From contig JAWZDV010000062.1 of assembly GCA_034142505.1 (NCBI GenBank), positions 124,001-188,000 on the forward strand: a DNA stretch of 64,000 nt, given 5' to 3'. Positions within the stretch are counted from its first letter, which is position 1. The number at the start of each line of letters is the position of its first letter. Of the stretch, positions 1 through 8,404 are shown piece after piece. The stretch comes from Hungatella_A sp034142505 (GTDB taxonomy: Bacteria > Bacillota > Clostridia > Lachnospirales > Lachnospiraceae). The notes under the pieces are model-generated. The model was not told where the DNA came from. It ran no database searches and was given only the letters and a program-made list of their open reading frames with translations. The position numbers and the translations under genes were made by a program.

Positions 1-620
1 ATATCCTCCATCCGGTGGCTGATCACAATCACCGCCACTCCCTGCTTCTTGATCCGGTTGATAAACGCAAACAGCTGGTTGGACTCCGCTTTATTGAGAC
101 TGGATGTGGGCTCGTCAAAAATCAGCACCCGGGGCTTGTCCGCCCAGGCCTTGGCAATCTCCACAATCTGACGGCTGGCCGGCGTCAAATCCCGGACCAG
201 CGCATGGACGTCGATGGAGAACCCCACGTCCTTCAGGATCTCTCCCGCTTTCTCATGAAGCTCCTTCTGCCGGATGAGACCGTGGGACTTTGGCTCCTGG
301 CCCAGCATAATATTCTCCCCCACCGTCATTTCCTTCATCAGGCTCAGTTCCTGGTGGACAAAGGCGATCCCCAGTTCCCTGGCCTGTCTGGGACTTGTAA
401 AGTGGCATTCCCGGCCATCCACCCACACACTGCCCGAGGTTGGGGTGAGACCGCCGCTCAAAAGATTCATAAGCGTGGATTTCCCCGCCCCATTTTCCCC
501 CGCCAGCGCGATGCCTTCTCCCCCGGCACATTGAATGGAAACATCCGACAACACCACATTTCCGTTAAATGCCTTGGAAAGATGTCTCCCCTCTACGATG
601 ATTTTCCTGTTTTCTGCCAT
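1..620 (-). CDS. Sugar ABC transporter ATP-binding protein (RbsA/MglA type), partial
   Basis: N-terminal part of a ribose/galactose-type ABC ATPase that powers sugar import at the membrane; the gene runs off the left edge. Read on the minus strand from ATG at 620, preceded by GAGGT. About 207 residues are visible and cover most of the first nucleotide-binding domain: Walker A GENGAGKST at residues 41-49, Q-loop VHQELSL at 88-94, Walker B VLIFDEPTSSL at 165-175 and the switch His in VISHRMED at 202. The signature segment reads LTPASRQIVEIAKA, the relaxed form common in this family. Complete members have two fused ATPase domains and about 500 residues. It follows the binding-protein gene at 1847 in the same direction; a permease gene should lie beyond the window. 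Confidence 0.93.
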   Translation of the reverse strand, partial: MAENRKIIVEGRHLSKAFNGNVVLSDVSIQCAGGEGIALAGENGAGKSTLMNLLSGGLTPTSGSVWVDGRECHFTSPRQARELGIAFVHQELSLMKEMTVGENIMLGQEPKSHGLIRQKELHEKAGEILKDVGFSIDVHALVRDLTPASRQIVEIAKAWADKPRVLIFDEPTSSLNKAESNQLFAFINRIKKQGVAVIVISHRMED

Positions 621-640
621 AAGCTACCTCATATAAGACA

Positions 641-667
641 GGCTGGACAAACGTCGCCTGTCCAGCC
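641..667 (-). terminator. Intercistronic hairpin after the binding-protein gene
   Basis: A 9-bp perfect stem (641-649 with 659-667) and 9-nt loop lie between the binding-protein stop and the ATPase start. There is no good T-run after it, so it more likely stabilises or partly attenuates the transcript, which would give more binding protein than ATPase. Confidence 0.5.
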
Positions 668-680
668 CTTATTCTGATTA

Positions 681-1847
681 CTAGTTACTGAAAATACTCT
701 TCAACACGTCCTCCGGCAATTCGGTTCCACACCATACATCGTCCGATAAATCCTGATGCACGTAGTCCGGCATCTCCTCCGTCTTGATAGTCATAACCGG
801 ATAAATGTCATCCTTTTTCACTTCCTCGCCGTTCATCAGCTTGATGGCATTCTCAATTCCCACTCTGGCCAGCCAGGTCGGCTTGGAAACGGCGATTCCC
901 TCCATATTGTTGGCAATACAGGCTTTCAGATAACCGTTGTTATCCTCACCTGTCATGGGAACCAGATCACGTTTTGCCGCATTGTAAGAGTCGATGGCTC
1001 CCAGAGTCATAGCGCCGCCCTGTGACCATACGCCGTCGATCTCCGGGTAAGTCGCCAGCAGGTCGGTGGTCACGGTCTTGGCCGCCGCGTAATCCCAGTT
1101 GGCATCCTCAGCCGCAAGAACCTTGATGTCCGGATACTGATCAAAGACGGACTGCGCGCCCTCGTAACGGAGGGTGTTGGTAGATAAGCCGGAGATTCCG
1201 TTTAACACGACAACGTTTCCCTTACCGCCCATCTGGTTTGCCAGCCACTGGGCTCCCGTAGCGCCGAAATCCTTCTCATCCACGGTTACCAGCGTGTCAT
1301 AACAGTCGCCGTCCACCGTCGCACACAGAAGAACCACTTTGATTCCCGCTTCCCGCGCTTCCTCTAACGTACTGTTGATGGCCGTGGTATCACACGGTGT
1401 GGTAATGATCACGTCCACATCCTGCGCGATCAAATCCTCCAGATTGGCAATCTGCTTGCTCACATCATTGTCCGACTGCACGTAGGTCACTTCCAGATCA
1501 TCCTTGTATAAATTCTCCGCGTTCCACTTGAATTCCTGATAAAGCTGCACAGACCAGGAGTTGCCGAGATAATAAATATCATAGCCGACCCGTATCTTTT
1601 CTCCCGTCTTGTTCTCCACCTTGGCGGCCGCCTCCGCCGCTTTCGCACCTGCGGTCCCGCTCTCACTCTCCTTGGCTGCCTCCGTCTGCGTCTCACTTTC
1701 TTTTGGCGCTTCCGTCTCTGCCGGAGCCGCCGTCGTCGCCGCCACATCCGCGGCCGGCTTGGAGCATCCCGTAAGCGCTCCCGCCGCCATCATGGCAACC
1801 GCCAGGGAACATGCTGCTGTTTTTCGGAACAAGTTGTCTCTTTTCAT
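681..1847 (-). CDS. Sugar ABC transporter substrate-binding lipoprotein (RbsB family)
   Basis: Predicted extracellular sugar-binding lipoprotein of 388 residues, type I periplasmic-binding fold. The ATG at 1847 has GGAGG 7-8 bases upstream and gives MKRDNLFRKT; the longer reading from 1883 adds twelve residues without a ribosome site. A signal peptide ends in the lipobox ALTGC with Cys 28, followed by a long Ala/Glu/Thr-rich linker (to about residue 80). The folded domain follows (KIRVGYDIYYLGNSWS..., then VDVIITTPCDTTAI and DGVWSQGGAMTLGAI), typical of ribose/xylose/galactose binders. It heads the operon with the ATPase at 620. The promoter overlaps a GntR-like palindrome also seen at uxuA, so a hexuronate or related pentose ligand is possible, but the sugar cannot be read from sequence. 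Confidence 0.92.
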   Translation of the reverse strand: MKRDNLFRKTAACSLAVAMMAAGALTGCSKPAADVAATTAAPAETEAPKESETQTEAAKESESGTAGAKAAEAAAKVENKTGEKIRVGYDIYYLGNSWSVQLYQEFKWNAENLYKDDLEVTYVQSDNDVSKQIANLEDLIAQDVDVIITTPCDTTAINSTLEEAREAGIKVVLLCATVDGDCYDTLVTVDEKDFGATGAQWLANQMGGKGNVVVLNGISGLSTNTLRYEGAQSVFDQYPDIKVLAAEDANWDYAAAKTVTTDLLATYPEIDGVWSQGGAMTLGAIDSYNAAKRDLVPMTGEDNNGYLKACIANNMEGIAVSKPTWLARVGIENAIKLMNGEEVKKDDIYPVMTIKTEEMPDYVHQDLSDDVWCGTELPEDVLKSIFSN

Positions 1848-1892
1848 AATGAATCCTCCATTTCTCTTTCGTTGCATCAACAAGATAGCTAT

Positions 1893-1921
1893 ATGATATC
1901 ATTATTTAGTTGACTAGTCAA
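1893..1921 (-). promoter_or_regulatory. Promoter of the ABC operon with overlapping operator palindrome
   Basis: On the minus strand the -35 is TTGACT (1916-1921), the spacer is 17 bp and the -10 is TATCAT (1893-1898). The -35 lies inside the perfect palindrome TTGACTAGTCAA (1910-1921), which also contains TAGTTGACTA (1907-1916, plus strand). A repressor bound here would block RNA polymerase. Confidence 0.65.
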
Positions 1922-2005
1922 GTATATCTTTTGGCTAATTCTTATAGTCAATCCAAGCTTAAACGCAAAGATTATATACTATATTGACAATTATCAGTAT
2001 TTGTG

Positions 2006-2038
2006 CCGATTGACAATCGGTTAGACCTATGGTACATT
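2006..2038 (+). promoter_or_regulatory. Promoter and operator of the GntR/UTRA gene
   Basis: TTGACA at 2010-2015, a 17-bp spacer and TACATT at 2033-2038 form a sigma-A type promoter. The -35 is embedded in the perfect odd palindrome CCGATTGACAATCGG (2006-2020), a likely autoregulatory operator. Confidence 0.6.
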
Positions 2039-2075
2039 TATTTCATAATATTTAGTAACTACACTAAGGGGAAAC

Positions 2076-2861
2076 ATGGAAAACAGCCTTTTTAATACGA
2101 TCAACGAACATTCGCATATGCCCTACTATGTTCAAATCAAATGCTACCTCCGCCAGATCATCAAAGAGATCGGCCCCAACGCCCTGGTTCCCAGCGAAAA
2201 AGAGCTGGCCGACAAATTTGGCGTCAGCCGTGGAACCGCCAAACAGGCGATCATGGATCTGGTCTATGAGGGCGTCCTGTACCGCAAGCAGGGGAAGGGG
2301 ACGTTCACGGCGAGCCACATTGCCAGAACCTATGACCGGCTCCCCACCTTCACCCAGGACATCATCCGTTCCGGCCGGTCCGCCACCTGCCGGCCGCTCA
2401 AATTCAACCGCTCCGCCCCGGCCCAGAGAGCCAGGGTATTCTTTGAGCTGGCCGATGAGGAGACCGTCATCCGCTACAAACGTCTCGTCCTGGACAATAA
2501 CGAGCCTATCGCGGTGGTCAGCAGTTTTTTAAACGGCCATCTCTATCATGGACTGGAACTGGCCGACATCGAAGATTCCCTGTACGACGCCCTGGACAAG
2601 AAGTTCCAGGCCGCTCCAACCCAGGCTCATGACACATACAGCATTGCGGAGATCTCACCCAAGACAGCCGCACTGCTTGGCCAGCCGGAGAACAGCATGA
2701 TTATCTACTCGGAACGTCTCGCCTATCTCTCCGACGGCACCCCCGCGGAATTTGTGGAGAGCGTAATACGGGCCGATAAATTTAAACTGGAAGTGGATTA
2801 CAGAAGCCGGGAAAAGGACGACAACGCCGCCTCTCCCGTAGAAGTGAATTTTAGAATTTAA
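2076..2861 (+). CDS. GntR family transcriptional regulator (HutC/UTRA subfamily)
   Basis: A 261-residue repressor-type protein. Residues about 15-80 form the GntR winged helix-turn-helix (PYYVQIKCYLRQII, then VPSEKELADKFGVSRGTAKQAI and YRKQGKGTFTA). Residues about 95-245 form a UTRA ligand-binding domain of the type that senses sugar phosphates or similar metabolites (RYKRLVLDNNEPIAVVSSFL, YSERLAYLSDGTPAEFVESV). The start is the ATG at 2076, after AGGGGAAAC. It is transcribed away from the ABC operon at 1847 and is its obvious local regulator; it also lies beside the 3' end of the sgc operon. The effector is not known. Confidence 0.9.
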   Translation: MENSLFNTINEHSHMPYYVQIKCYLRQIIKEIGPNALVPSEKELADKFGVSRGTAKQAIMDLVYEGVLYRKQGKGTFTASHIARTYDRLPTFTQDIIRSGRSATCRPLKFNRSAPAQRARVFFELADEETVIRYKRLVLDNNEPIAVVSSFLNGHLYHGLELADIEDSLYDALDKKFQAAPTQAHDTYSIAEISPKTAALLGQPENSMIIYSERLAYLSDGTPAEFVESVIRADKFKLEVDYRSREKDDNAASPVEVNFRI

Positions 2862-2876
2862 TGAAATACACTGCAA

Positions 2877-2918
2877 AGACAGGAGAACCGAATGGCCCTC
2901 CTGTCTGTCCTTTTACTT
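2877..2918 (+). terminator. Terminator of the GntR/UTRA gene
   Basis: Stem AGACAGGAG (2877-2885) pairs with CTCCTGTCT (2898-2906) and is followed by a T-rich tract (gtccttttacttt). It lies 15 bases after the stop, between two convergent genes. Confidence 0.75.
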
Positions 2919-2922
2919 TCTC

Positions 2923-3507
2923 TTATGTTTGAAACACTGCCCGCCCCAATACCACCGCAAAAACACCCTTCTCTCCAAATTCCTCCGCCTGCATCATGCT
3001 CATGGCGCCGTCCAGCCAGACCCTCCATCCTTCTTCCAGGACCTTGGAAACCTTTTGTTCCATCCCTTTTTGATAACGCTGGCCATAGCCATCCGGCTCG
3101 CACATCATGAGCAGTACATCCGAAACCCGGTCCCGCAGATACTCATACCGCTCCGGGGCCTCCGCCGGATTCAGGGCAATTCCCATCCGGATGCCGGCCT
3201 GCAAAAAAGCATCGGCCACCTTGGACGGGTACCTGCTGGTATCCAGGTGCACAAATACAATCTCCGGCTTTAACGCTTGAAGCTGTTCTACATAATCAAG
3301 CGGATTCATCACCATCAAATGGACCGACTTCTCACAGGAGGTGGCGGCAAAGATTCCCCTCACCGCCTTCATCCCGAAAGTAATGTTGTCGATATAATTT
3401 CCATCCTCAATATCAATGTGAATATGCCGGTACTTTTCTTCCAGCCACAGACACTGGGCCTGGAGATTCATCACATCTCCGCTGGCAATTGACGGACATA
3501 TCTTCAT
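2923..3507 (-). CDS. sgcE: Ribulose-phosphate 3-epimerase family protein (SgcE-like)
   Basis: Predicted hexulose/pentulose-phosphate 3-epimerase, 194 residues, a TIM barrel somewhat shorter than the usual 210-230. It starts KICPSIASGD, the strand-1 motif of the RPE/AlsE family. Metal-ligand positions are visible as HIDIEDG (residues 33-39) and HLMVMNP (about 62-68), with LDGAMS near the C-terminus. The start ATG at 3507 has GAGAGG upstream. It is the last gene of the seven-gene sgc-like operon. In E. coli the sgc genes include an epimerase beside PTS subunits; the sugar handled there is unknown, so the substrate here is also open (an unusual ketose phosphate is expected). Confidence 0.85.
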   Translation of the reverse strand: MKICPSIASGDVMNLQAQCLWLEEKYRHIHIDIEDGNYIDNITFGMKAVRGIFAATSCEKSVHLMVMNPLDYVEQLQALKPEIVFVHLDTSRYPSKVADAFLQAGIRMGIALNPAEAPERYEYLRDRVSDVLLMMCEPDGYGQRYQKGMEQKVSKVLEEGWRVWLDGAMSMMQAEEFGEKGVFAVVLGRAVFQT

Positions 3508-3595
3508 ATCATCAACCTCTCACTACACACATATCCCACTCTGCAGCAGTTTCTTACCAGACGCTGTCTCATTTTACAGTCTCCTGCCTCATCCA

Positions 3596-4396
3596 CTATC
3601 TCAGCGCTCTGACTTTCGCCATAAACTCTTCCACTCTGGCCTGGTCCACCTCATTGAAAAACTCACCGTCTCTCTTAAACGTCGTGCCAACCACGGCGCC
3701 ATCCGCAATCCTTAACTGTTCGCCCACATTTTCCAGGCGGACGCCCGTATTCACAAAGACAACGGTGTCGGGAACCGCCTTTTTCACCCGGTCAAGCACC
3801 TGAGTGTCCGCCGGTGAGCCGGCTGTCAGACCCGACACGCACAGCGCCTCCGGCTGGCAGTTGAACACCGTGGACTTGGCGATGGCCACAATATCACGGT
3901 CTCCTACATATTTGGCCGCCTCGGGAACGATGTTGAATAAAGCCTTCACCCCCATTCCGCCGATTCTGTCCCTGTGGCGCACCACTTCCCCGTAGTTGGT
4001 ATTCCAGAGACCGAAATCACTGGAGTACACGCCTGTAAAAATCTCCCGGACAAATTTGGCATCCACTGCCACCGCCAGGTCAAACACCTTATAGGGGTCC
4101 CACAGCACGTCCACCCCGTAAGGCACCCGGATCTCCGGCATCAGTTCTCCGATGATTCTGGCCATGGAAGCCACGGTCTCCGTCTTCACATCCGTCAGAT
4201 AGGGAAGACTGAATTCATTGGAGATCAGAATTCCATCCACGCCCCCATCCTGCAGCGCATGCAGATCCCTCCTGGCCCTGTCAAGAATCTTCTTAAAACC
4301 GCCCTCTCTGTCATACCCCGGGTCTCCCGGCAGCGCCAGCAGGTGAAGCATGGCAATCACCGGTTTTTCTACTTGAAATATCTCCTTTGTCCACAT
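3596..4396 (-). CDS. sgcQ: BtpA/SgcQ family protein
   Basis: 266-residue TIM-barrel-like protein of the BtpA/SgcQ family, whose biochemical role is unsettled (BtpA is named from cyanobacterial photosystem I biogenesis; SgcQ from the E. coli PTS cluster). Family features are VIAMLHLLALPGDPGY at the N-terminus, DGILISNEFSLPY, VPYGVDVLWDPY, FVREIFTGVYSSDFG and the C-terminal DGAVVGTTFKRDGEF phosphate-binding-like segment. It begins at ATG 4396, five bases after the stop of the IIC gene, so translation is probably coupled. Its place between the PTS membrane subunit and the epimerase suggests action on the imported phosphosugar; this is inference from position. Confidence 0.88.
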   Translation of the reverse strand: MWTKEIFQVEKPVIAMLHLLALPGDPGYDREGGFKKILDRARRDLHALQDGGVDGILISNEFSLPYLTDVKTETVASMARIIGELMPEIRVPYGVDVLWDPYKVFDLAVAVDAKFVREIFTGVYSSDFGLWNTNYGEVVRHRDRIGGMGVKALFNIVPEAAKYVGDRDIVAIAKSTVFNCQPEALCVSGLTAGSPADTQVLDRVKKAVPDTVVFVNTGVRLENVGEQLRIADGAVVGTTFKRDGEFFNEVDQARVEEFMAKVRALR

Positions 4397-4400
4397 AACA

Positions 4401-5747
4401 TTAAGACTCCTTTTTAACTATTTTTTTGAAAAAATAAACAATTCCTCCTGTCAGCACGATGATGATGGCGGAACCCAGCAGCTTGAACTTGGAAAGCTGA
4501 TATAAGATAAAGCCGATCATATTGCCTGCCGACAGCGCTGTAACCTGAACCGCTCCCTCCGGAATAGCCAGCGCGCCCGTAGCCGCGAACTGGGTGATCA
4601 TCGGTGCAAAGAACGACGCCACGCATAACACGATGCCCATCATGATCGTACCGCTGATCAGAGTCCGCCCAAAGCTGTTTTTGTGGATCGGCGTCGCCAT
4701 GGAGATAAAGTAGGCTGTGGAAGCCAGATCTCCCAGCGGCAGCGTGGTGTTGATCGGCAGGATCATCGCCAGCACCAGTGTAATCGGGATCAACAGCAAT
4801 GCAACGGACATGGTGGTCGGAAGTCCAAGCAGAATAGCAGAATCCATACCTATGTAAAATTCCTCGCCCTGGAATCTGCTCTGCATAAATGTTCTCGTCT
4901 GCTCACTGATCGGATACAGACCTTCCATAATCACCTTAATCATTCTCGGAAGCAGGTGCATCAGAGCCGCCATCGCCATACCGACGGTCAGACAGTTTTT
5001 TAAATCATAACCAGCTAATACTCCCAACAGAATACCGATAATCAATCCCAGAAACAGAGGCTCCGCCAACGTTTTCAGGAACCCGAATTTGTTCATCAAT
5101 CCACTGTTATTCGCTTCCTTGTCCGCTTTCTTTGGCAGAATAAGGTCATAGACCTTGTCAAGAGCTTTGTAAACCGGAACCGTGGTCACCGCGTACCCCT
5201 GTGGAATGGAAATTCCAGGTACTCCCAGCGCCTCCTGCACCGTCTTAGCCGTGTAATCCGCGATCATCAAAGCGATGGTACAATGGGCTGCCGAGGCCAC
5301 AAACGCGCAGATCAGGTTGCCGGTCAGCAGGTACACAACCGCCCCTGAAAATGCATAATGCCAATAGTTCCAGATATCAATATTGATGGTTCTGGTCAAT
5401 TTGAGCATCAGTAAAATCACATTGACCAAAATAATAAACGGGATAATAAAGGACCCCACCGTCGTGGAAAACGCCAGCCCCGCAGCGGCAGACCAGCCGA
5501 TATCCACGGTATTTAAATTCAAGTTAAATTTCTCTACGAAAATGTTGGCCACCGGACTCACATAAGTCCATAGCAGGTTTAAAATCATATCCAGACCGAT
5601 CAAACCAATTCCAACCGTAACGCCTGCCTTCAAAGCCTTTGGAAATTTCAGACGTACAATCAACCCCACGATGGTAATCATAATCGGTATTACAACATAG
5701 TTCCCCAAACCACTGATATAATCAAATATGCTTTTTATAAACTCCAT
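4401..5747 (-). CDS. sgcC: PTS system galactitol-family EIIC component (SgcC-like)
   Basis: Integral membrane sugar permease of the galactitol (Gat) PTS family, 448 residues with about ten hydrophobic segments. It moves the sugar across the membrane while EIIB passes phosphate to it. Family traits: start MEFIKSIFDYISGLGNYVVIPI, the loop IDIWNYWHYAFSGAVVYLLTGN, and FQGEEFYIGMDSAILLGLP followed by LPINTTLPLGDLAS near the C-terminal half. The ATG at 5747 has AGGAGGG upstream. It is preceded by the separate IIB gene and followed by sgcQ. The transported sugar cannot be deduced. Confidence 0.93.
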   Translation of the reverse strand: MEFIKSIFDYISGLGNYVVIPIMITIVGLIVRLKFPKALKAGVTVGIGLIGLDMILNLLWTYVSPVANIFVEKFNLNLNTVDIGWSAAAGLAFSTTVGSFIIPFIILVNVILLMLKLTRTINIDIWNYWHYAFSGAVVYLLTGNLICAFVASAAHCTIALMIADYTAKTVQEALGVPGISIPQGYAVTTVPVYKALDKVYDLILPKKADKEANNSGLMNKFGFLKTLAEPLFLGLIIGILLGVLAGYDLKNCLTVGMAMAALMHLLPRMIKVIMEGLYPISEQTRTFMQSRFQGEEFYIGMDSAILLGLPTTMSVALLLIPITLVLAMILPINTTLPLGDLASTAYFISMATPIHKNSFGRTLISGTIMMGIVLCVASFFAPMITQFAATGALAIPEGAVQVTALSAGNMIGFILYQLSKFKLLGSAIIIVLTGGIVYFFKKIVKKES

Positions 5748-5765
5748 AGAAACCCTCCTGCTTCC

Positions 5766-6041
5766 CTAAGCTAGTGCATTTAAAATATCTTCCTTTACCT
5801 TCTCCATCCCAATACCGGTTAAAAATGCCATTCCCACAACCTTCGGAATCCCAAAATCCTGGCCGATGGGCATGGAACTGACAATCAAATCGGCGTTTCC
5901 CGTCTGCGAAGCAACTTCGCTTAAACTACACTGGACAATCTGGTGCGCAATCCCATGTTCCTCCAGCAGTTTCTCCACTCCATTACAGATAATCGTGGAT
6001 GTTGCAATTCCTGAACCACAAGCGATGATGATTCTCTTCAT
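5766..6041 (-). CDS. sgcB: PTS system EIIB component (lactose/galactitol type)
   Basis: 91-residue cytosolic phosphocarrier. The N-terminal P-loop KRIIIACGSGIATSTI has the phosphorylatable Cys 8, as in GatB/SgcB and other IIB-2/IIB-3 proteins. Start ATG at 6041 follows GGAGG with a 9-base spacer. It receives phosphate from the IIA product (start 7591) and passes it to the sugar bound by the IIC (start 5747). It is a free-standing subunit of usual length with nothing abnormal. Confidence 0.93.
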   Translation of the reverse strand: MKRIIIACGSGIATSTIICNGVEKLLEEHGIAHQIVQCSLSEVASQTGNADLIVSSMPIGQDFGIPKVVGMAFLTGIGMEKVKEDILNALA

Positions 6042-6047
6042 ACCTTT

Positions 6048-7133
6048 TTACCTCCTTTCCTTTCCATAAATATCCTCTTTTCTGCTCTCCAGGACAAAAT
6101 GCTTCAGCAGCGCTGCAATCTGCTCCACATCCCGCTTGTGAATACATTCAAAAGGTGTATGCGTATACCTGGTTGGTATGGATACGTTGGCTACGGCAAC
6201 TCCCTCATTTTCAAACAGGATAAACCCATTCTCCGTGATCACCCCTGGAGCCACCTCTCTCTGATAAGGGATCTGGTTCGTCTCGCAGATCTCCACCAGC
6301 TTCATAAGCAGTTTCTCATCCGGCAGCACCCCGGCCAGGGTCCCCCTTCCGTGGAAATTCATCTCGGTAAGCGCGGGCCCCTTCCCCAGCGCGATGTCAT
6401 TGTAATTCATGTCAGGAGTATCGCAGGACGGTGTGATGTCAATGCCGATGGACACCTCCGGCTGAATCTTTCTCACCGCCGGCATAATGCCGCGGATATT
6501 ATACTCCTCCATCACCGCAGCAACCAGGTAGACATCCCACTCCGGCTGCCGGTCCGCCAGCTCCTTTGCCAGCTCTAAAAGCACCGCGCAGCCCGCCCGG
6601 TCATCCAGCGCTTTCCCGCAAAGCAGATCCTCCGACAGATTCATAAAGTGGTTGTCAAACACCACCATATTGCCAACCCGGATTCCCCTCTCCTCCACTT
6701 CCCTGGCGCTGGCAGCTCCTATATCGATGTACAGTTCTCCCACCGCAGGAACAGAGAATTTGCTTTCCGCCCTGATAAAATGATGGGATGGGGTTCCGAT
6801 CACCCCCACGGCCGGCTGCTCTCCTAAAATTTTCACGCGGGTTCCCGGCAGAATCTGGGTGCTGACTCCCCCGATCCGCTCAATCCTGATAAATCCATCC
6901 GCCTCAATCTTTCTGATGATAAACCCAATCTCATCCATATGGGCAAACAGCATCATCCTTCGCGCAGGCTCCGCTTTTCCCGGAACATGACAGATCACAT
7001 TGCCAATCCGGTCCACCTCCACCTGATCTGAAAAGGCCCGAAAGGCATCGTACATGTAATCGATCACCCCATCCTCCCTGGAACTTACCCCATCTAAGGA
7101 AGCCAGCTGTCTGATTCGTTCTTCCAGTCCCAT
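6048..7133 (-). CDS. sgcX: M42 family metallopeptidase (SgcX-like)
   Basis: 361-residue cytosolic M42 aminopeptidase-like enzyme (PepA/FrvX/SgcX group; old 'endoglucanase' labels for this family are not supported). Metal ligands and catalytic residues are in place: HMDEIG, ALDDRAG, the VMEEYNIRG Glu pair, GIDITPSCD and YTHTPFE near the C-terminus, so it should be active. Two Met codons compete: 7139 overlaps the upstream stop in ATGA but sits only one base after GGAGGG; 7133 has a 7-base spacer and is preferred. M42 genes inside PTS operons are known from frv and sgc of E. coli; why a sugar operon carries a peptidase is not understood. Confidence 0.88.
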   Translation of the reverse strand: MGLEERIRQLASLDGVSSREDGVIDYMYDAFRAFSDQVEVDRIGNVICHVPGKAEPARRMMLFAHMDEIGFIIRKIEADGFIRIERIGGVSTQILPGTRVKILGEQPAVGVIGTPSHHFIRAESKFSVPAVGELYIDIGAASAREVEERGIRVGNMVVFDNHFMNLSEDLLCGKALDDRAGCAVLLELAKELADRQPEWDVYLVAAVMEEYNIRGIMPAVRKIQPEVSIGIDITPSCDTPDMNYNDIALGKGPALTEMNFHGRGTLAGVLPDEKLLMKLVEICETNQIPYQREVAPGVITENGFILFENEGVAVANVSIPTRYTHTPFECIHKRDVEQIAALLKHFVLESRKEDIYGKERR

Positions 7134-7135
7134 CC

Positions 7136-7591
7136 TCATCCCTCCTGTAATATCTTTGCCAGTGTCTCAACAGAATCAGCTTTTTTGATCTGCTCCAGCC
7201 GGTCTGACTGCAGAAGTCCTGACAGCTGCTGAAGCACCGTTAAATGACTGTGCGCATCCCTGAGAAGCAGCATAAACGAAACCTCCGCTTCCACCTCCTC
7301 ATCCGGCGCGTCCATCCTCCGAAATGCCACCGGCTTTTCAAACACCGTTACCACGATGGATTCCCGGTTTACATATGAAAACTCCGCATGGGGAATACTG
7401 ACCGGCAGCGTCAGCGTCTTAATCCCAGTGGGATACTGTTCCTCACGGTCCATAAGCACCTTTTTGAACCCCGCCTTCACCAGCCCCTCCCGCTCCAGCA
7501 TACCGGCTGTGTCGGATAAATACTCCTCCCGGCTGTCATACGTCTTCTTCCGTAAATATCCTTTCTTTACCAGTTCCAAAAATTCTTCCAT
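7136..7591 (-). CDS. sgcA: PTS system EIIA component (fructose/mannitol/galactitol family)
   Basis: 151-residue phosphocarrier of the EIIA-2 family. The active-site His is His 68 in VSIPHAEF, with the family segments SFMLLLRDAHSHLTVLQQLSGLL (split here as SFMLLLRDAH and SHLTVLQQLSGLL) and a C-terminal VETLAKIL helix. It takes phosphate from HPr and gives it to the IIB protein. ATG at 7591 has AAAGGAGAGG seven bases before it. The stop overlaps a possible start of the peptidase gene. In E. coli sgcA lies elsewhere in the cluster; here it directly follows the regulator. Confidence 0.9.
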   Translation of the reverse strand: MEEFLELVKKGYLRKKTYDSREEYLSDTAGMLEREGLVKAGFKKVLMDREEQYPTGIKTLTLPVSIPHAEFSYVNRESIVVTVFEKPVAFRRMDAPDEEVEAEVSFMLLLRDAHSHLTVLQQLSGLLQSDRLEQIKKADSVETLAKILQEG

Positions 7592-7606
7592 CCAATACCC
7601 TCTCCT

Positions 7607-8380
7607 TTATCTGGCTACGATTACCGTATCCACAACTTTTCTGATTTCCTCCAGTTCCTGCTGGGGAATCCGGCTGTCCGTGATCAGCACATCCACCTGG
7701 CTGAGCTGGCAGACTCTGGCTACCCGGTACTCATTAAACTTGGTATAATCCGCCAGCAGAACCACCTTTCTGGCCGACTGGATCATCTTCTGCTTGACGC
7801 CGACCTCGTCAAAATTGACATTGGAAACCCCCAGTTCCAAGTCAATGGCGTCGGTCCCCATAAAAAAGACATCGGCATTGATGCCATCCAGCATCCGTTC
7901 CGTCATCCCTCCGCCTAAGCTGTACAGTCCGTTTCTCTTTCTTCCACCCAGCATAATCAGGTCGATGTCCGGCTTCTCCGCCAGAATCATCCCCGTTTTC
8001 ATATCATTGGTGACAGCGATTCTGGCGCCCAGTTTTGTATCCTTCACGATCTCTTTGGCCAGTGCCAGGATGGTCGTTCCGGCATCCATAAAAAAACTGG
8101 CGCTTTGGTACACATACTTCATGGCTGCCTTGGCAATCAATGTCTTGTACTCCTGCTCCAGATTCTCCTTCTCATGCTGAATCGGCTCATATGTAAAGAT
8201 TGCCCTTTGGCTGGCGGCCCCGCCGTGAATCTTGTGAATCTTTTTCTCCTCCTCCAGCGCGGTCAAATCCCGGTTCAGGGTGGCCTTGGATATTGGGAAA
8301 TGCTCCATCAGCTCCGCCACGGTCACAACCTCGTGTTCATCGATATATTCCAACAACTGATTCTGCCTCTGCTGCTTCAT
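7607..8380 (-). CDS. sgcR: DeoR family transcriptional regulator of the sgc-like operon
   Basis: 257-residue DeoR-type repressor: N-terminal HTH (KQQRQNQLLEYIDEHEVV..., VAELMEHFPISKATLNRDL) and a C-terminal sugar-phosphate sensor with the family motifs FMDAGTTILALAKEI, AVTNDMKT, LGGRKRNGLYSLGG and FMGTDAIDLELGVSN. It is the first gene of the seven-gene operon, starting at ATG 8380 with GGGGGA upstream. The imported, phosphorylated sugar is the probable inducer. A perfect 16-bp inverted repeat lies just upstream and covers the promoter, so autoregulation of the entire operon is likely. Confidence 0.9.
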   Translation of the reverse strand: MKQQRQNQLLEYIDEHEVVTVAELMEHFPISKATLNRDLTALEEEKKIHKIHGGAASQRAIFTYEPIQHEKENLEQEYKTLIAKAAMKYVYQSASFFMDAGTTILALAKEIVKDTKLGARIAVTNDMKTGMILAEKPDIDLIMLGGRKRNGLYSLGGGMTERMLDGINADVFFMGTDAIDLELGVSNVNFDEVGVKQKMIQSARKVVLLADYTKFNEYRVARVCQLSQVDVLITDSRIPQQELEEIRKVVDTVIVAR

Positions 8381-8404
8381 CCAAAATCCCCCTTTTCTTC
8401 TTAA

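Noticed and set aside
681..1883. Earlier start of the RbsB-type protein at 1883
   Set aside because: No ribosome site; would place twelve residues before a normal signal peptide. GGAGG precedes ATG 1847.
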